From SCRT01 sp036379455 (GTDB taxonomy: Bacteria; Pseudomonadota; Gammaproteobacteria; Nevskiales; Nevskiaceae), in NCBI GenBank assembly GCA_036379455.1, contig DASVGQ010000160.1:5201-69200 (forward strand): a DNA stretch of 64,000 bases, written 5' to 3'. Shown here piece after piece: positions 44,086 to 54,357 of this stretch. The position numbers and the translations under genes are program-made. Below the pieces are notes generated by a model. It was given only the letters and a program-made list of their open reading frames with translations. It did not search any database and was not told where the DNA came from. Within the stretch, counting starts at the first letter, position 1. Each line of letters begins with the position of its first letter.

Positions 44086-45060
44086 ATGTCCATCTTCACG
44101 CCCGAAGTCATCGCGATCATCATCGGCGTCGTCAAGGCGATCGTCATCCTGCTGGGGGTGGTGATCGTCTCGGCGTTGATGATCTGGTGGGAGCGCCGCC
44201 TGCTGGGGTTCTGGCAGGACCGCTGGGGTCCGAACCGGGTGTGGTTCCTTGGCATCGGCCAGGTCGTGGCGGACATGGTGAAAATCTTCATGAAGGAAGA
44301 TTGGATCCCGCGCTTCGTCGACAAACCGGTGTTCATCGTCGCGCCCGCCGTGTCGATGACCACGATGCTGATGGCCTTCGCAGTGATCCCCGTGGCCCCG
44401 GGCTGGCGCGTCATCAACATCAACGTCGGCGCGCTGTACTTCCTCGCGATGGTGTCGCTGTCGGTCTACGCGGTGATGCTCGGCGGCTGGTCGTCGAACA
44501 GCAAGTACGCGCTGCTTGGCGGCGTGCGAGCCGCGGCGCAGATGATGAGCTACGAAGTCTTCATGGGCCTGGCGATGATGGGCGTAGTCGTGGAAGCCGG
44601 CTCCTTCTCCTTCGACAAGATCGTCGCAGCGCAGCACGGGCTGTGGTATGTCGTCCCGCAGTTCCTCGGCTTCCTGCTGTTCCTGACCGCCGGCGTGGCG
44701 GCCACGCACCGCGCGCCCTTCGACATTCCGGAAGCGGAGCAGGAGTTGACCGCCGGCTACCACACGGAGTACTCGGGCATGAAGTTCGGCATGTTCTTCG
44801 TTGCCGAGTACGTCGCGATCACGTTGGTATCGGCACTTATCGCCACTCTGTTCTTCGGCGGCTGGCAAGGGCCGTGGCTGCCGCCGGCGGCGTGGTTCGT
44901 GATCAAGACCGGGTTCTTCATGTGCTTCTTCATCCTGCTGCGGGCTGCCCTGCCACGCCCGCGCTATGACCACTTCATGGAAGGCGGCTGGAAGGTGATG
45001 CTGCCGCTGGCGCTGGCGAACGTGCTGGTCACGGGCGCCGTGGTCCTGGCCGTAGGCTAG
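44086..45060 (+). CDS. nuoH: NADH-quinone oxidoreductase subunit H
   Basis: 324 residues, about eight helices. Links the quinone site to the proton channels. Landmarks: WWERRLLGFWQDRWGPNRVW, ADMVKIFMKEDWIP, FDIPEAEQELTAGYHTEYSGMKF with the conserved acidic residues. It follows nuoG by 8 bases. Confidence 0.97.
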   Translation: MSIFTPEVIAIIIGVVKAIVILLGVVIVSALMIWWERRLLGFWQDRWGPNRVWFLGIGQVVADMVKIFMKEDWIPRFVDKPVFIVAPAVSMTTMLMAFAVIPVAPGWRVININVGALYFLAMVSLSVYAVMLGGWSSNSKYALLGGVRAAAQMMSYEVFMGLAMMGVVVEAGSFSFDKIVAAQHGLWYVVPQFLGFLLFLTAGVAATHRAPFDIPEAEQELTAGYHTEYSGMKFGMFFVAEYVAITLVSALIATLFFGGWQGPWLPPAAWFVIKTGFFMCFFILLRAALPRPRYDHFMEGGWKVMLPLALANVLVTGAVVLAVG

Positions 45061-45082
45061 ATACGAGAGAGCGAGCGTACCG

Positions 45083-45628
45083 ATGAGAGTCTGGTTGATC
45101 CTTGAAGGAGTCTGGAGCAACGTCGTCACCCTGTGGCTGATCTTCGCGCACCTGTGGCGCCACAAGGACACGATCAGCTACCCGGAGACCATGCCCTACC
45201 TGCCTCCGCGCTACCGCGGGCGCATCATCCTCACGCGTGACCCCGACGGCGACGAGCGCTGCGTGGCGTGCAACCTGTGCGCGGTCGTGTGCCCGGTGAG
45301 CTGCATCTCCCTGCAGAAGGCGGAGCGGCCGGAGGACGGGCGCTGGTACCCGGAATGGTTTCGCATCAACTTCTCGCGCTGCATCTTCTGCGGTTTCTGC
45401 GAGGAAGCCTGCCCGACCAACGCGATCCAGCTCACGCCGGACTTCGAGATGTCCGAATACGACCGACAAAACATGGTCTACGAGAAGGAGCACCTGCTCA
45501 TCTCGGGGACCGGCAAGTACCACGACTACAACTTCTACCGCGTTGCCGGCAAGAGCATCGCCGGCAAACCGAAGGGCGCCGGCGAGAACGAAGCTGCGCC
45601 CATCAGCGTCAAGACACTCATGCCCTGA
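45083..45628 (+). CDS. nuoI: NADH-quinone oxidoreductase subunit I
   Basis: 181 residues. Ferredoxin-like subunit holding two [4Fe-4S] clusters (N6a and N6b): CVACNLCAVVCPVSC and CIFCGFCEEACPTNA. A short amphipathic N-terminus precedes the clusters. It is followed by a 96-base gap and then nuoJ. Confidence 0.97.
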   Translation: MRVWLILEGVWSNVVTLWLIFAHLWRHKDTISYPETMPYLPPRYRGRIILTRDPDGDERCVACNLCAVVCPVSCISLQKAERPEDGRWYPEWFRINFSRCIFCGFCEEACPTNAIQLTPDFEMSEYDRQNMVYEKEHLLISGTGKYHDYNFYRVAGKSIAGKPKGAGENEAAPISVKTLMP

Positions 45629-45724
45629 AGGCCTGCGCCGCCGCCCTCGCTTGCTCGTCGGTCTCCCGCCCCGCAGCTACCTCGGCTGGGCGACGTGAGC
45701 CGGCCTCACTACTGATCACGCCTC

Positions 45725-46228
45725 ATGCTCATATCCTTCTACATCTGTTCCGCCGTGGCGATCCTCGCGACGCTGCTGGCGATCGCCGGCCCGAGCCCCA
45801 TGCATTCGCTGCTGGAGCTCATCGTGTCGCTGCTGGCGGTGGGACTGATCTTCTTCACGCTCGGCGCGCCCTTCGCGGGCATCCTCGAGGTCATCGTCTA
45901 CGCCGGCGCGATCATGGTGCTGTTCGTATTCGTCGTGATGATGCTCAACCTCGGCGACGAGACCGTGCAGCAGGAGCGCAGCTGGTTGAAGCCGTCGGCG
46001 TGGGTGGCGCCAGCGATCCTCGCCTTGATCCTGCTCGCTGAGCTCATGCAGCTGCTGTTGACGCGCCCGGAAGGCACGGCTTTCGCCGGCGGCAAGGTGG
46101 TCGGCGCTACGGAAGTCGGAATGTCGCTGTACGGACCCTATCTGCTGGCCGTCGAGCTCGGCTCCATGTTGCTGCTCGCCGGCCTCATCGCCGCCTTCCA
46201 TCTCGGCCGCGACCCCGAGGGTCGCTGA
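45725..46228 (+). CDS. nuoJ: NADH-quinone oxidoreductase subunit J
   Basis: 167 residues, five helices. The conserved helix 3 segment ILEVIVYAGAIMVLFVFVVM, which contains the pi-bulge linked to proton pumping, and the following MMLNLGDE identify it. The C-terminal part is shorter than in some homologues. Confidence 0.95.
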   Translation: MLISFYICSAVAILATLLAIAGPSPMHSLLELIVSLLAVGLIFFTLGAPFAGILEVIVYAGAIMVLFVFVVMMLNLGDETVQQERSWLKPSAWVAPAILALILLAELMQLLLTRPEGTAFAGGKVVGATEVGMSLYGPYLLAVELGSMLLLAGLIAAFHLGRDPEGR

Positions 46229-46270
46229 GCCGATACCCGCGGTGGACACACGAATGACGCAGGAACGCAC

Positions 46271-46600
46271 ATGAATTCCGCGGAAGCTCTCATCGGGACC
46301 ATCCCCCTGAGTCAGGGGCTGATGGTGGCGGGCATCCTGTTCGCGCTGGGGTTGGCGGGCATCCTCATCCGCCGCAACCTCATCTACACGCTGATGTGCA
46401 TCGAGATCATGATGAACTCGGCGGGGCTGGCCTTCGTCGTCGGCGCGAGCCGCTGGCAGCAGCCAGATGGGCAGGTCATGTACCTCATGATCCTCGCCCT
46501 CGCAGCCGCGGAAACCTCGATTGCGCTCGCGCTCGTGCTGCAGCTCTACCGGCGCTTCCGGGGTCTCGACATCGATGCCGCCAGCCGGATGAAAGGCTGA
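46271..46600 (+). CDS. nuoK: NADH-quinone oxidoreductase subunit K
   Basis: 109 residues, three helices, the smallest membrane subunit. Conserved: GLAGILIRRNLIYTLMCIEIMMNS with the buried Glu, and LILALAAAETSIALALVLQLYR with the second Glu. Both Glu take part in proton transfer. An 80-base gap precedes nuoL. Confidence 0.96.
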   Translation: MNSAEALIGTIPLSQGLMVAGILFALGLAGILIRRNLIYTLMCIEIMMNSAGLAFVVGASRWQQPDGQVMYLMILALAAAETSIALALVLQLYRRFRGLDIDAASRMKG

Positions 46601-46680
46601 GCATGGGCACACTCTGCCGCACCTGGAGCCGTACCCCACCCGACCGCGTCATCCGCACGCTCTGAAGGGAAACGATCCGC

Positions 46681-48540
46681 ATGCTGGATTTGCTCTTTCT
46701 GGTCTTCCTGTTCCCGCTCGCCGGGTTCTTCATCCTCGCGATGTCGGGCGGGCGCTTCAGCGAACGCACCGCGAGCATCATCGGCGTGGGCGCACCGCTG
46801 CTGGCGGTGATCGTCACGATCCTGGTCGGCTACAGCTTCTTCACCACCATCCCGACCGGCGGCGCATATACGCAGTTCCTGTGGAACTGGATCGACGTGC
46901 CCGGATTCCACCCGGACTTTGCTTTGCGGCTCGACGGACTGTCCATGACGATGATCAGCGTCGTCACGGGCGTCAGTTTCCTCATCATCCTGTTCTCCGT
47001 CTGGTACATGCACGGCGAAGAGGGCTTCTCGCGCTTCTTCGCCTACATGAACCTGTTCGTGACCAGCATGCTGTTCCTGGTGCTGGCCAACAACCTGCTG
47101 TTCACGTACTTCGGCTGGGAAGGCGTGGGCCTGTGCTCATACCTGCTGATCGGCTTCCTGTACAAGGATCCAGCCAACTGCGCCGCGGCACGCAAGGCCT
47201 TTCTCGTCACGCGTATCGGCGACGTGGCCTTCGCCATTGCCATGTGGCTCATCGTGCGTGAGCTCGGCACCCTCAACATCCAGGAGATCATGCGGCTGGC
47301 TCCCGAGCACTGGGCCGTAGGCTCCGGAATTGCTACCGCCGTCGCTCTGCTGCTCCTGCTCGGCGCCTGCGGCAAGTCGGCACAGTTTCCGCTGCAGACG
47401 TGGCTGCCGGACGCGATGGCCGGCCCGACGCCGGTCTCCGCGTTGCTGCACGCGGCGACGATGGTCACGGCCGGCGTCTACCTCATCGCCAGGACGAACG
47501 GACTGTTCCTGCTCGCGCCGCTGGGCCAGGAGGCGGTCGGCGTCGTCGGCACGATTACTCTGGTAGTGGCCGGCTTCTGCGCGCTGTCGCAGACCGACGT
47601 CAAACGCGTGCTCGCCTACTCAACGATGAGCCAGATCGGCTACATGTTCCTGGCGCTCGGCGTCGGCGCGTGGAGCGGTGCCATCTTCCACCTCATGTCG
47701 CACGCCTTCTTCAAGGCGCTGCTGTTCCTGTCGTCGGGCAGCCTGATCCTCGCCTGCCACCACGAACAGAACATGTTTCGCATGGGGGGGCTGTGGAAGA
47801 AGCTGCCGGTAACCTTTGCCGGCTTCGTGATCGGTGGCCTCGGCCTGGCGGCGATTCCGCCGGGCGACGGCTACTTCAGCAAGGACCTGATCATGGCCGA
47901 CGCCTTCAAGTCCGGCCACTACGTCATGTGGGGCTTTGCCGTGTTCGGCGCCTTCCTGACGGCGGTCTACACGGCGCGCATGATCTTCCTGACCTTCTTC
48001 GGCGAGTACCGGGGCAGCGAGCCGCACCACGGGCACGGCGGCCCGGCCACCACGCCGCGCGGCTGGACCCACCACGTGCCGCTGGTCGCGCTGATGATCG
48101 CCACGTTGCTCGGCGGCTGGTTCGGCATGCACATCAGCATGCTGCCGGCTTCGCCCGCGGGGGAACAGCCGGAGATCCTCGAGAAGCTCCCGCTCATCCT
48201 CGCGGTCATCGGCGTCATCATCTGCTGGCCGCTGTTCGTCACGCACCGCGAGTTCACGGCGCGCTTCACGCGGCGCGGCCTCGGCAACCAGATCCGGCTC
48301 GTGTGGTTCCACGCCATGGGCTTCGACTGGTTGTGGGATCACGTGCTGGTCAAGCCCTGGTATCTGATCGCGGGCTTCGGGCGGCGCGACTTCATCGACC
48401 AGATCGATCGCGCGATCGAGCGAGTGTTCCTCGGCTGGAACAAGGTCTTCACGTGGTCCGAGACGGGGCATCTGCGTTGGTACGCGGCAAGCGTCGGCGT
48501 CGGAGCGGTCCTGATCCTCGCTGCCATCATCTATTCGTGA
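46681..48540 (+). CDS. nuoL: NADH-quinone oxidoreductase subunit L
   Basis: 619 residues, about 16 helices. Antiporter-like subunit with the long lateral helix at its C-terminal side. Typical: FTYFGWEGVGLCSYLLIGF, GKSAQFPLQTWLPDAM with the proton-channel Lys, and MAGPTPVSALLHAATMVTAGV. Its stop is 6 bases before nuoM. Confidence 0.97.
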   Translation: MLDLLFLVFLFPLAGFFILAMSGGRFSERTASIIGVGAPLLAVIVTILVGYSFFTTIPTGGAYTQFLWNWIDVPGFHPDFALRLDGLSMTMISVVTGVSFLIILFSVWYMHGEEGFSRFFAYMNLFVTSMLFLVLANNLLFTYFGWEGVGLCSYLLIGFLYKDPANCAAARKAFLVTRIGDVAFAIAMWLIVRELGTLNIQEIMRLAPEHWAVGSGIATAVALLLLLGACGKSAQFPLQTWLPDAMAGPTPVSALLHAATMVTAGVYLIARTNGLFLLAPLGQEAVGVVGTITLVVAGFCALSQTDVKRVLAYSTMSQIGYMFLALGVGAWSGAIFHLMSHAFFKALLFLSSGSLILACHHEQNMFRMGGLWKKLPVTFAGFVIGGLGLAAIPPGDGYFSKDLIMADAFKSGHYVMWGFAVFGAFLTAVYTARMIFLTFFGEYRGSEPHHGHGGPATTPRGWTHHVPLVALMIATLLGGWFGMHISMLPASPAGEQPEILEKLPLILAVIGVIICWPLFVTHREFTARFTRRGLGNQIRLVWFHAMGFDWLWDHVLVKPWYLIAGFGRRDFIDQIDRAIERVFLGWNKVFTWSETGHLRWYAASVGVGAVLILAAIIYS

Positions 48541-48546
48541 GCTGAC

Positions 48547-50094
48547 ATGGACCCTGCCTGGATTCTCGGTGCGCTGATCATCATCCCGTTGGTGGGCGGC
48601 CTCGCCTGCTGGGGGTCCGAATACGTCAACCCGCACCTGCCCCGCTGGATCGGGCTGACCACGATGACCATCGTGCTGGCGCTGGGCCTGTACCTGTGGT
48701 TCACCGGCGATTTCTCCTTCACGATCCTCGGCCCGGATCACCGCTGGGGACTGGAGCTCGACGTTCCGTGGATCCCCCGCTTCGGCATCAGCTTCCATCT
48801 CGGGCTGGACGGGCTGTCCCTGCTGTTGACGGTGCTGTCGGGCTTCATCGGCATCGTCTCGGTGGCCTGCTCGTGGAGCGAGATGCACCGCAAGGTCGGG
48901 TTCTACTACATGAACCTGATGTGGAACTTCGCCGGCATCATCGGCGTGTTCCTGGCCATCGACCTGTTCCTGTTCTTCTTCTTCTGGGAACTGATGCTGG
49001 TGCCGATGTTCTTCCTGATCGCCCTCTGGGGTCACGACGAACCGGGCCAGGCGCGCACCTACGCGGCCATGAAGTTCTTCATCTACACCCAGGCCAGCGG
49101 CCTGCTGATGTTCGTCGCCATCCTGGCGCTGGTGTTCATCCACCATCGGGCGACGGGCGTCTTCACCTTCGACTACAACAAGCTGCTCGGCACGCCGATG
49201 TCGGCCACCGCGGCGATGCTGATCATGCTGGGCTTCTTCGGCGCCTTCATGGTCAAGCTGCCAACCATGCCCTTCCACGTATGGCTGCCGGACGCCCACG
49301 GACAGGCGCCCACCGCGGGCAGCGTCATCCTCGCCGGGCTGATGCTGAAGACCGCCGCCTACGGGCTGATCCGCTTCTGCGTGTCGATGTTCCCCGAGGC
49401 GGCCGCCCACTTCGCGCCGATCGCGATGTGGCTGGGCGTGGCCGGCATCCTGTGGGGCGCGGCGATGTCCTTCTCGCAGCACAACATGAAACGCCTCGTC
49501 GCGTACATGTCGGTCAGCCACATGGGCTTCATCATGATGGGCGTGTTCGCGGGCACGGCGATCGCCCTGCAGGGCGTGATGATCACCATGCTGTCGCACG
49601 GCGTTTCCTCATCCGCGCTGTTCATCATCACCGGACAGATCTACGAACGGATGCATACGCGCGACTTCCGCCAGATGAGCGGCCTGTGGACGCGAATGCC
49701 CGGCCTGCCGCCGGTGGCACTGTTCTTCGCCATGGCGAGCCTGGGGCTGCCGGGCATGGGCAACTTCGTCGGCGAGTTCCTGATCCTGCTGGGCACGCTG
49801 AAGGTCAGCGTGCCGATCGCGGTCGTCGCTTCGCTCGGGCTCATCACCGCCATCTGTTACTCGCTGATCTACATGCAACGTGCCTACTACGGGCCGGCGC
49901 CGGACAAGCGCCGTTTCCCGGGCCTGAACCGACGTGAGATCGCGACGATGGCCTCGCTGATCGCCGTGCTGCTGTGGCTCGGCATCCATCCCAACAACTT
50001 CCTGCATACCTCCGCCGCGACGATGACCGCCGTCAGCCAAAACTACGCACACGCGCAGGAAGGGACCACCTTCAACGGAGTCGCTTCGCGATGA
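48547..50094 (+). CDS. nuoM: NADH-quinone oxidoreductase subunit M
   Basis: 515 residues, about 14 helices. Antiporter-like proton channel subunit: FFFFWELMLVPMFFLIALWG, KLPTMPFHVWLPDAHGQAPT and AGSVILAGLMLKTAAYGLIR are diagnostic. Its stop overlaps the nuoN start by 4 bases. Confidence 0.97.
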   Translation: MDPAWILGALIIIPLVGGLACWGSEYVNPHLPRWIGLTTMTIVLALGLYLWFTGDFSFTILGPDHRWGLELDVPWIPRFGISFHLGLDGLSLLLTVLSGFIGIVSVACSWSEMHRKVGFYYMNLMWNFAGIIGVFLAIDLFLFFFFWELMLVPMFFLIALWGHDEPGQARTYAAMKFFIYTQASGLLMFVAILALVFIHHRATGVFTFDYNKLLGTPMSATAAMLIMLGFFGAFMVKLPTMPFHVWLPDAHGQAPTAGSVILAGLMLKTAAYGLIRFCVSMFPEAAAHFAPIAMWLGVAGILWGAAMSFSQHNMKRLVAYMSVSHMGFIMMGVFAGTAIALQGVMITMLSHGVSSSALFIITGQIYERMHTRDFRQMSGLWTRMPGLPPVALFFAMASLGLPGMGNFVGEFLILLGTLKVSVPIAVVASLGLITAICYSLIYMQRAYYGPAPDKRRFPGLNRREIATMASLIAVLLWLGIHPNNFLHTSAATMTAVSQNYAHAQEGTTFNGVASR

Positions 50095-51599
50095 ACCCAG
50101 TCACCTTCACAACCAACGACTGGATCGCGCTGCTGCCGATCATGGTGACGAGCGCGACCGCCGTCGCGGTCATGCTCGCCATCGCCATCCGACGCAGCCA
50201 CCGCTGGAACGCCGGAGTGTGCATCGTCGGCCTGGTGCTGGCGCTGATCAGCTGCATCTTCGCCGTCCAGGTAGCGCCGCAGCAGGTGACGCCGCTGCTT
50301 CTGATCGACAGCTTCTCGCTGTTCTTCGGCGTGGCCGTCATCGCCGCCGGGCTGGTGACGGCGATGCTGCTCTACCAGTACATCGAGGGATACAAGGGGG
50401 AACGCGAAGAGATCTATCTACTGGTCGCACTCGCCACGCTGGGCGGGCTCGTGCTCGTCAGCGCGACGAGCTTCGTGACCTTCTTCGTCGGCATGGAGAT
50501 CACCGCGCTCTCCATGTGGGGCATGATCGGCTACCCGCACCGCGACCGCCGCGCGCTGGAAGCCAGCATCAAGTACATGGTGCTGTCGGCCGTGGCGGCC
50601 GCCTTCATCTTGTTCGGCATGGCGCTGGTCTACGCGCAGACCGGCACGCTGTCCTTCAACCAGCTGGCGCATGGCATCGTCAGCGGGCAGTTCGCCGGCG
50701 ACAACCTGCTGCTGGTCGGCGGCGCGATGCTGATCGTCGGCATCGGCTTCGAGATCTCCTTTGTGCCATTCCACCTGTGGGTGCCGGACGTCTACGAAGG
50801 CGCGCCGGCGCCGATCGGTGGGTACCTCGCGACCGCCTCGAAGTTCGCGATGTTCGCGGTGCTGTTGCGCTACTTCGTCGAGTCGCAGGCCTACGACTCC
50901 AAGGTATTGATCGATATCCTCAGCGTCATCGCCTTCCTGTCGATCGTCTTCGGCAACATCCTTGCCCTGATGCAGGACAACATCAAGCGCCTGCTGGGGT
51001 ATTCCGCGGTCGCGCAGTACGGCTACACGCTGGTGGCCTTCGTCGCCACGGGCGCCTTCGCGGTCGAGTCCGTGAGCTTCTATCTCGTGACCTACATGAT
51101 CACGACGATCGGCGCCTTCGGCGTGGTCACGATCCTCTCCAGCCCGCTCCGGGAGGGCGGCGACGCCGACCAGCTCTACGACTACCGCGGGCTGTTCTGG
51201 CGCCACCCCATCCTCGCCTCCATCCTCACCGCGATGTTCATGTCTCTCGCCGGAGTGCCGATGACGGCACTGTTCATCGGCAAGCTGTACATCTTCGCGG
51301 CGAGCATCGAGAGGCAGCTGTGGATCCTCGTCGGCGCCGTGGTGTTCGGCAGCGCCGTGGGCTTGTTCTACTACCTGCGGGCCGTCATCCCCATGTTCCA
51401 GCGGCAGCGCTGGAATCAACCCTTCAAGGCACCGAAGCGTTGGCCGATCCAGGCGGGGGGAATTGCGGTCATCGTTCTCGCCGTGCTGATGTTCTGGTTC
51501 GGTCTGTACCCCACGCCGTTCATCGACACGATCAAGGCGTCGGGGCTGCACGCGCCGACGGTGAGCACGGTGGCACTCAGCCATATCCCGTTGCGCTGA
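50091..51599 (+). CDS. nuoN: NADH-quinone oxidoreductase subunit N
   Basis: 502 residues, about 14 helices. Third antiporter-like subunit. GMEITALSMWGMIGYPHRDR, FEISFVPFHLWVPDVYEGAP and IKRLLGYSAVAQYGYTL match the family. ATG 50091 is used; the frame is open upstream within nuoM. It is the last gene of the operon, which therefore holds all subunits A to N with C and D fused. Confidence 0.96.
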   Translation: MNPVTFTTNDWIALLPIMVTSATAVAVMLAIAIRRSHRWNAGVCIVGLVLALISCIFAVQVAPQQVTPLLLIDSFSLFFGVAVIAAGLVTAMLLYQYIEGYKGEREEIYLLVALATLGGLVLVSATSFVTFFVGMEITALSMWGMIGYPHRDRRALEASIKYMVLSAVAAAFILFGMALVYAQTGTLSFNQLAHGIVSGQFAGDNLLLVGGAMLIVGIGFEISFVPFHLWVPDVYEGAPAPIGGYLATASKFAMFAVLLRYFVESQAYDSKVLIDILSVIAFLSIVFGNILALMQDNIKRLLGYSAVAQYGYTLVAFVATGAFAVESVSFYLVTYMITTIGAFGVVTILSSPLREGGDADQLYDYRGLFWRHPILASILTAMFMSLAGVPMTALFIGKLYIFAASIERQLWILVGAVVFGSAVGLFYYLRAVIPMFQRQRWNQPFKAPKRWPIQAGGIAVIVLAVLMFWFGLYPTPFIDTIKASGLHAPTVSTVALSHIPLR

Positions 51600-51690
51600 A
51601 ACGTCACTACCGAAAGATGCGGCCCGAGGCGCGCGGTGGACGCCAACGCACGGCTACGTTCTTCCGCGCCAACGCCAGCGCCTCCGGCCG

Positions 51691-51721
51691 AGGCGCCCTG
51701 CGCGCGCTGCAACAGGCGCCT
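51691..51721. terminator. Weak inverted repeat after the nuo operon
   Basis: AGGCGCC-N17-GGCGCCT lies between the nuoN stop and the convergent MoaF-like gene. No T tract follows on either strand, so a terminator role is uncertain. Confidence 0.25.
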
Positions 51722-51793
51722 TGAACGCACCGTGGCAGATAGCGCCGGGAAACGACGCGCCGGCGGGTCCGCCCGATGCCTGCCGCAACGGAT

Positions 51794-52585
51794 TCAGGCG
51801 GGCGTTGCTTCGGGATCGTAGAAGGTCATCGACGCGCGACGCATGAAGGCGCCGGCAGGATTGTTCTCGACTTCGCCCGCACCCGTCACGCCAAGGAACT
51901 TACCCGTCGACCGGCCGCTTGCGAAGTTGAAGAAGAACACCGACGCGACGGGAATCAGGAACTCGCGGAACGTGAAGACGTATTGGTCCGCGGCGAACTG
52001 GTAGTAGCTCGCCATATCGACGTCGCCCTGCCCGCGTTGCACGCCGACGAGGCACTGCCACGCGTAACGCTCCGAATTCAGGTAGGTGTGCTCGTAGGTG
52101 TGGTTCGGGCTGTAGGTCTGGAAAGTGCGCAGGCCGATGAGATCGCGCGTGACGTGCGGCACCATGCCGCTGGCCTCGCGCCCCGGCACCTCCAGCGTCC
52201 CGACGAGAAATTCCTGCTGGACGCGCGGTTCATTCACGCCCGCACGGGCCTCGTTCACTTGGCAGCGGATACCGAGGACGCGCAGGCTGCGCTCGTTGAC
52301 GATGAGCGTGAAGGCTTCTTTCGGCGCCGCTTTGCGCTTCGTGTCGATGAACCAGGTATCGGGCGCCACGCGAATCGCTTCATACCATCCCGTGTCGGCG
52401 TCCGCGCCGCGCGCCACCCAATGCATCTCGTGCACGGCGGTGCACTCGATCCCAACGGGCTGACCCGGAAAAGCGATGTGCAGCGTCCGACCGACGAGCG
52501 CATCGCTCGAAGGCAGACGGTTCGTCGCGATACCCGCGGCGAAATCCTCGTAGTTCTTCCACCCCGTCGGCCTTCTGTCATCCAT
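51794..52585 (-). CDS. moaF: MoaF-like protein
   Basis: 263 residues from ATG 52585, supported by AGGAGG 9 bases upstream; an earlier in-frame start is less likely. Resembles MoaF of the Klebsiella monoamine regulon, described as a molybdenum-cofactor-related or lipocalin-like protein of unclear function. The N-terminal KNYEDFAAGIATNRLP and the C-terminal TYSPNHTYEHTYLNSERYAW and YYQFAADQYVFTFRE segments fit. It is directly downstream of a sulfatase on the same strand; in Klebsiella the arylsulfatase and MoaF genes also share the monoamine regulon. Confidence 0.75.
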   Translation of the reverse strand: MDDRRPTGWKNYEDFAAGIATNRLPSSDALVGRTLHIAFPGQPVGIECTAVHEMHWVARGADADTGWYEAIRVAPDTWFIDTKRKAAPKEAFTLIVNERSLRVLGIRCQVNEARAGVNEPRVQQEFLVGTLEVPGREASGMVPHVTRDLIGLRTFQTYSPNHTYEHTYLNSERYAWQCLVGVQRGQGDVDMASYYQFAADQYVFTFREFLIPVASVFFFNFASGRSTGKFLGVTGAGEVENNPAGAFMRRASMTFYDPEATPA

Positions 52586-52642
52586 CGTCGTTGCCCTCCT
52601 GGAACGCCCATCGAAACCCTGACTCATCGCGGTCCGCGCACT

Positions 52643-53938
52643 TCAGAACGTCGCGCGCGGCATGTCCTCTTCGCTGAATACCAAGTGGACCTGCGCATCG
52701 CCGGGAATGCCGGGCATGGTCCTGGCCCATGCTTCCCACCGCTTGCGCATGTTCACGAGCCGCTCGGGCTGCCGTTTGGCCTGATTGGCGCGTTCGCGTC
52801 CGTCGGTCACGACGTCGAACAGGTACTCGTGTCCGTCCACGCGCAGATACTTCCAGCGGCCGTCCACGCACGCCGCCTGATTGCGGTGTTTCATGCGCCA
52901 GTAGAGCGTGCGCTCGACGCTCCACGTCGGATCGTCGAGCAACGAAGACAGGTCCATGCCGTCCAATGGATAGCCCTGATCGGCTTCGACTCCGGCGGCG
53001 GCAAGCATGGTCGGCATCCAGTCCATGCTGAGCGTCGTCCAGCTGCTGCTCGACCCGGGTCGAATGCGCGCCGGCCACCAAGCGATCTGCGGGATGCGCA
53101 GGCCGCCCTCCAGCAGGTCCATCTTGCCGCCGACGAACGGCCAGTTGTGGGAGAACCGCTCTCCGCCGTTGTCGCTGAGAAAGACGACCAGCGTATTGTC
53201 CCGCTGGCCCGCCGGCAGGGCCGCGAGAATCCGGCCGATGCCTTCGTCCATGTGCCCGATCATGCGCTGGTAGATCTCGACTGAACCACCGTCCAGGTGC
53301 GCGATGTGCGTGCCGATGCGCCGCGACTCGCTTTCGTCCTCGCGTGTCTCCCACGGCCAGTGCGGCGAGGTGTAATGGACGCTGAGCAGGAACGGCTCAT
53401 CGGTCTTGCGTCGTTTCAGGTACTCCACCGCCCGATCGGTGATCAGGTCGGTCAGATAACCGTGTTCGTGAACCTCGCGGCCGGCATCCCACAGGTCGTG
53501 CACGCCGCCGAAATTGACGTGCGAAAAGTAGTCCACTGCACCCCCCATCGGCCCGAAGTGCTCCTCATAGCCACTCTTCAGCGGCCCGAAGGCCGGTGGA
53601 CGACCCAAGTGCCACTTGCCCATCAACGCCGTCCGGTAGCCGGCGGTTCGCAGCAGCGAAGGCAGGGTCGGATGCTCCGGAGGCAGCCCGAGGGTCGCGC
53701 TGCGCCGCCCGTCGAGAGGCTCGTCCGCGGCGGCCGGCAGGCGGTACTGCCAGCGCCCCGTGATGATCGCGAAACGCGCCGGCGAACACACCGCGGAGTT
53801 CGAGTAGGCGCGCGTGAAGCGCATGCCCTCGGCGGCAAGACGATCCAGGTTCGGCGACACCTTGACCGGGTTGCCGAAGCAGCCGAGATCGAAGGCTCCA
53901 AGATCGTCCGCGACGATGAAGATGAAATTCGGCTTCAT
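52643..53938 (-). CDS. Sulfatase (type I, formylglycine-dependent)
   Basis: 431 residues from ATG 53938. Metal-binding Asp11-Asp12 in FIVADDLGAFD, the CxPxR motif SAVCSPARFAIITGRW with Cys51 as the site of formylglycine modification, then MGKWHLG and FLSDNGGERFSHNWP. No signal peptide is seen, so it is probably cytoplasmic, in line with uptake of the ester first. It releases sulfate from sulfate esters; the substrate is unknown. A formylglycine-generating enzyme is not in the window. Divergent from an importer. Confidence 0.9.
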   Translation of the reverse strand: MKPNFIFIVADDLGAFDLGCFGNPVKVSPNLDRLAAEGMRFTRAYSNSAVCSPARFAIITGRWQYRLPAAADEPLDGRRSATLGLPPEHPTLPSLLRTAGYRTALMGKWHLGRPPAFGPLKSGYEEHFGPMGGAVDYFSHVNFGGVHDLWDAGREVHEHGYLTDLITDRAVEYLKRRKTDEPFLLSVHYTSPHWPWETREDESESRRIGTHIAHLDGGSVEIYQRMIGHMDEGIGRILAALPAGQRDNTLVVFLSDNGGERFSHNWPFVGGKMDLLEGGLRIPQIAWWPARIRPGSSSSWTTLSMDWMPTMLAAAGVEADQGYPLDGMDLSSLLDDPTWSVERTLYWRMKHRNQAACVDGRWKYLRVDGHEYLFDVVTDGRERANQAKRQPERLVNMRKRWEAWARTMPGIPGDAQVHLVFSEEDMPRATF

Positions 53939-54357
53939 GGATGAACCCGTCGATGGGGGGTCACGAGAGTACGGCAGGAAGCGGCCAGAGGGTAGCCGCT
54001 GCCGGCTCGCCACGCGGCACGGCTTGTAGACGAAGCACCGTCCTCACGTCGTGACCGCCGCCGACCGCGGTGGCTTTATTTGCTTCGCGTTGCCCGTGCA
54101 CTTCAGGCGGACGACATCCGGCGGCGCCGGAAGATGATCCTGCGAACAACGCGCGGCTTGCGCAGACTCGAGCTCCCGCCGGGCGGCGAACCGCTCGCGT
54201 TCCTCATCGGATACCCACGCCGGTTCTGCGACGACGCGCTGCGCGCCACGCTTGCCCCGCGCACCAACTCTGCGCGAAGCTAGATGAACTGGCCGTGCGA
54301 TATGCTGACCGGAGCCGCAAGACACAAATGACGGCGACTGCTGCGGAGGAGAGGACG
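53939..54357. other. Divergent region between sulfatase and importer
   Basis: About 419 bases with no gene. It must hold the promoters for both the sulfatase/moaF pair and the rightward transporter. No clear promoter or operator was found. Confidence 0.4.

Noticed and set aside
47620..49599. A 659-codon minus-strand open frame over nuoL and nuoM
   Set aside because: Antisense of two certain membrane subunits, and highly charged throughout, which is the expected mirror of hydrophobic codons.
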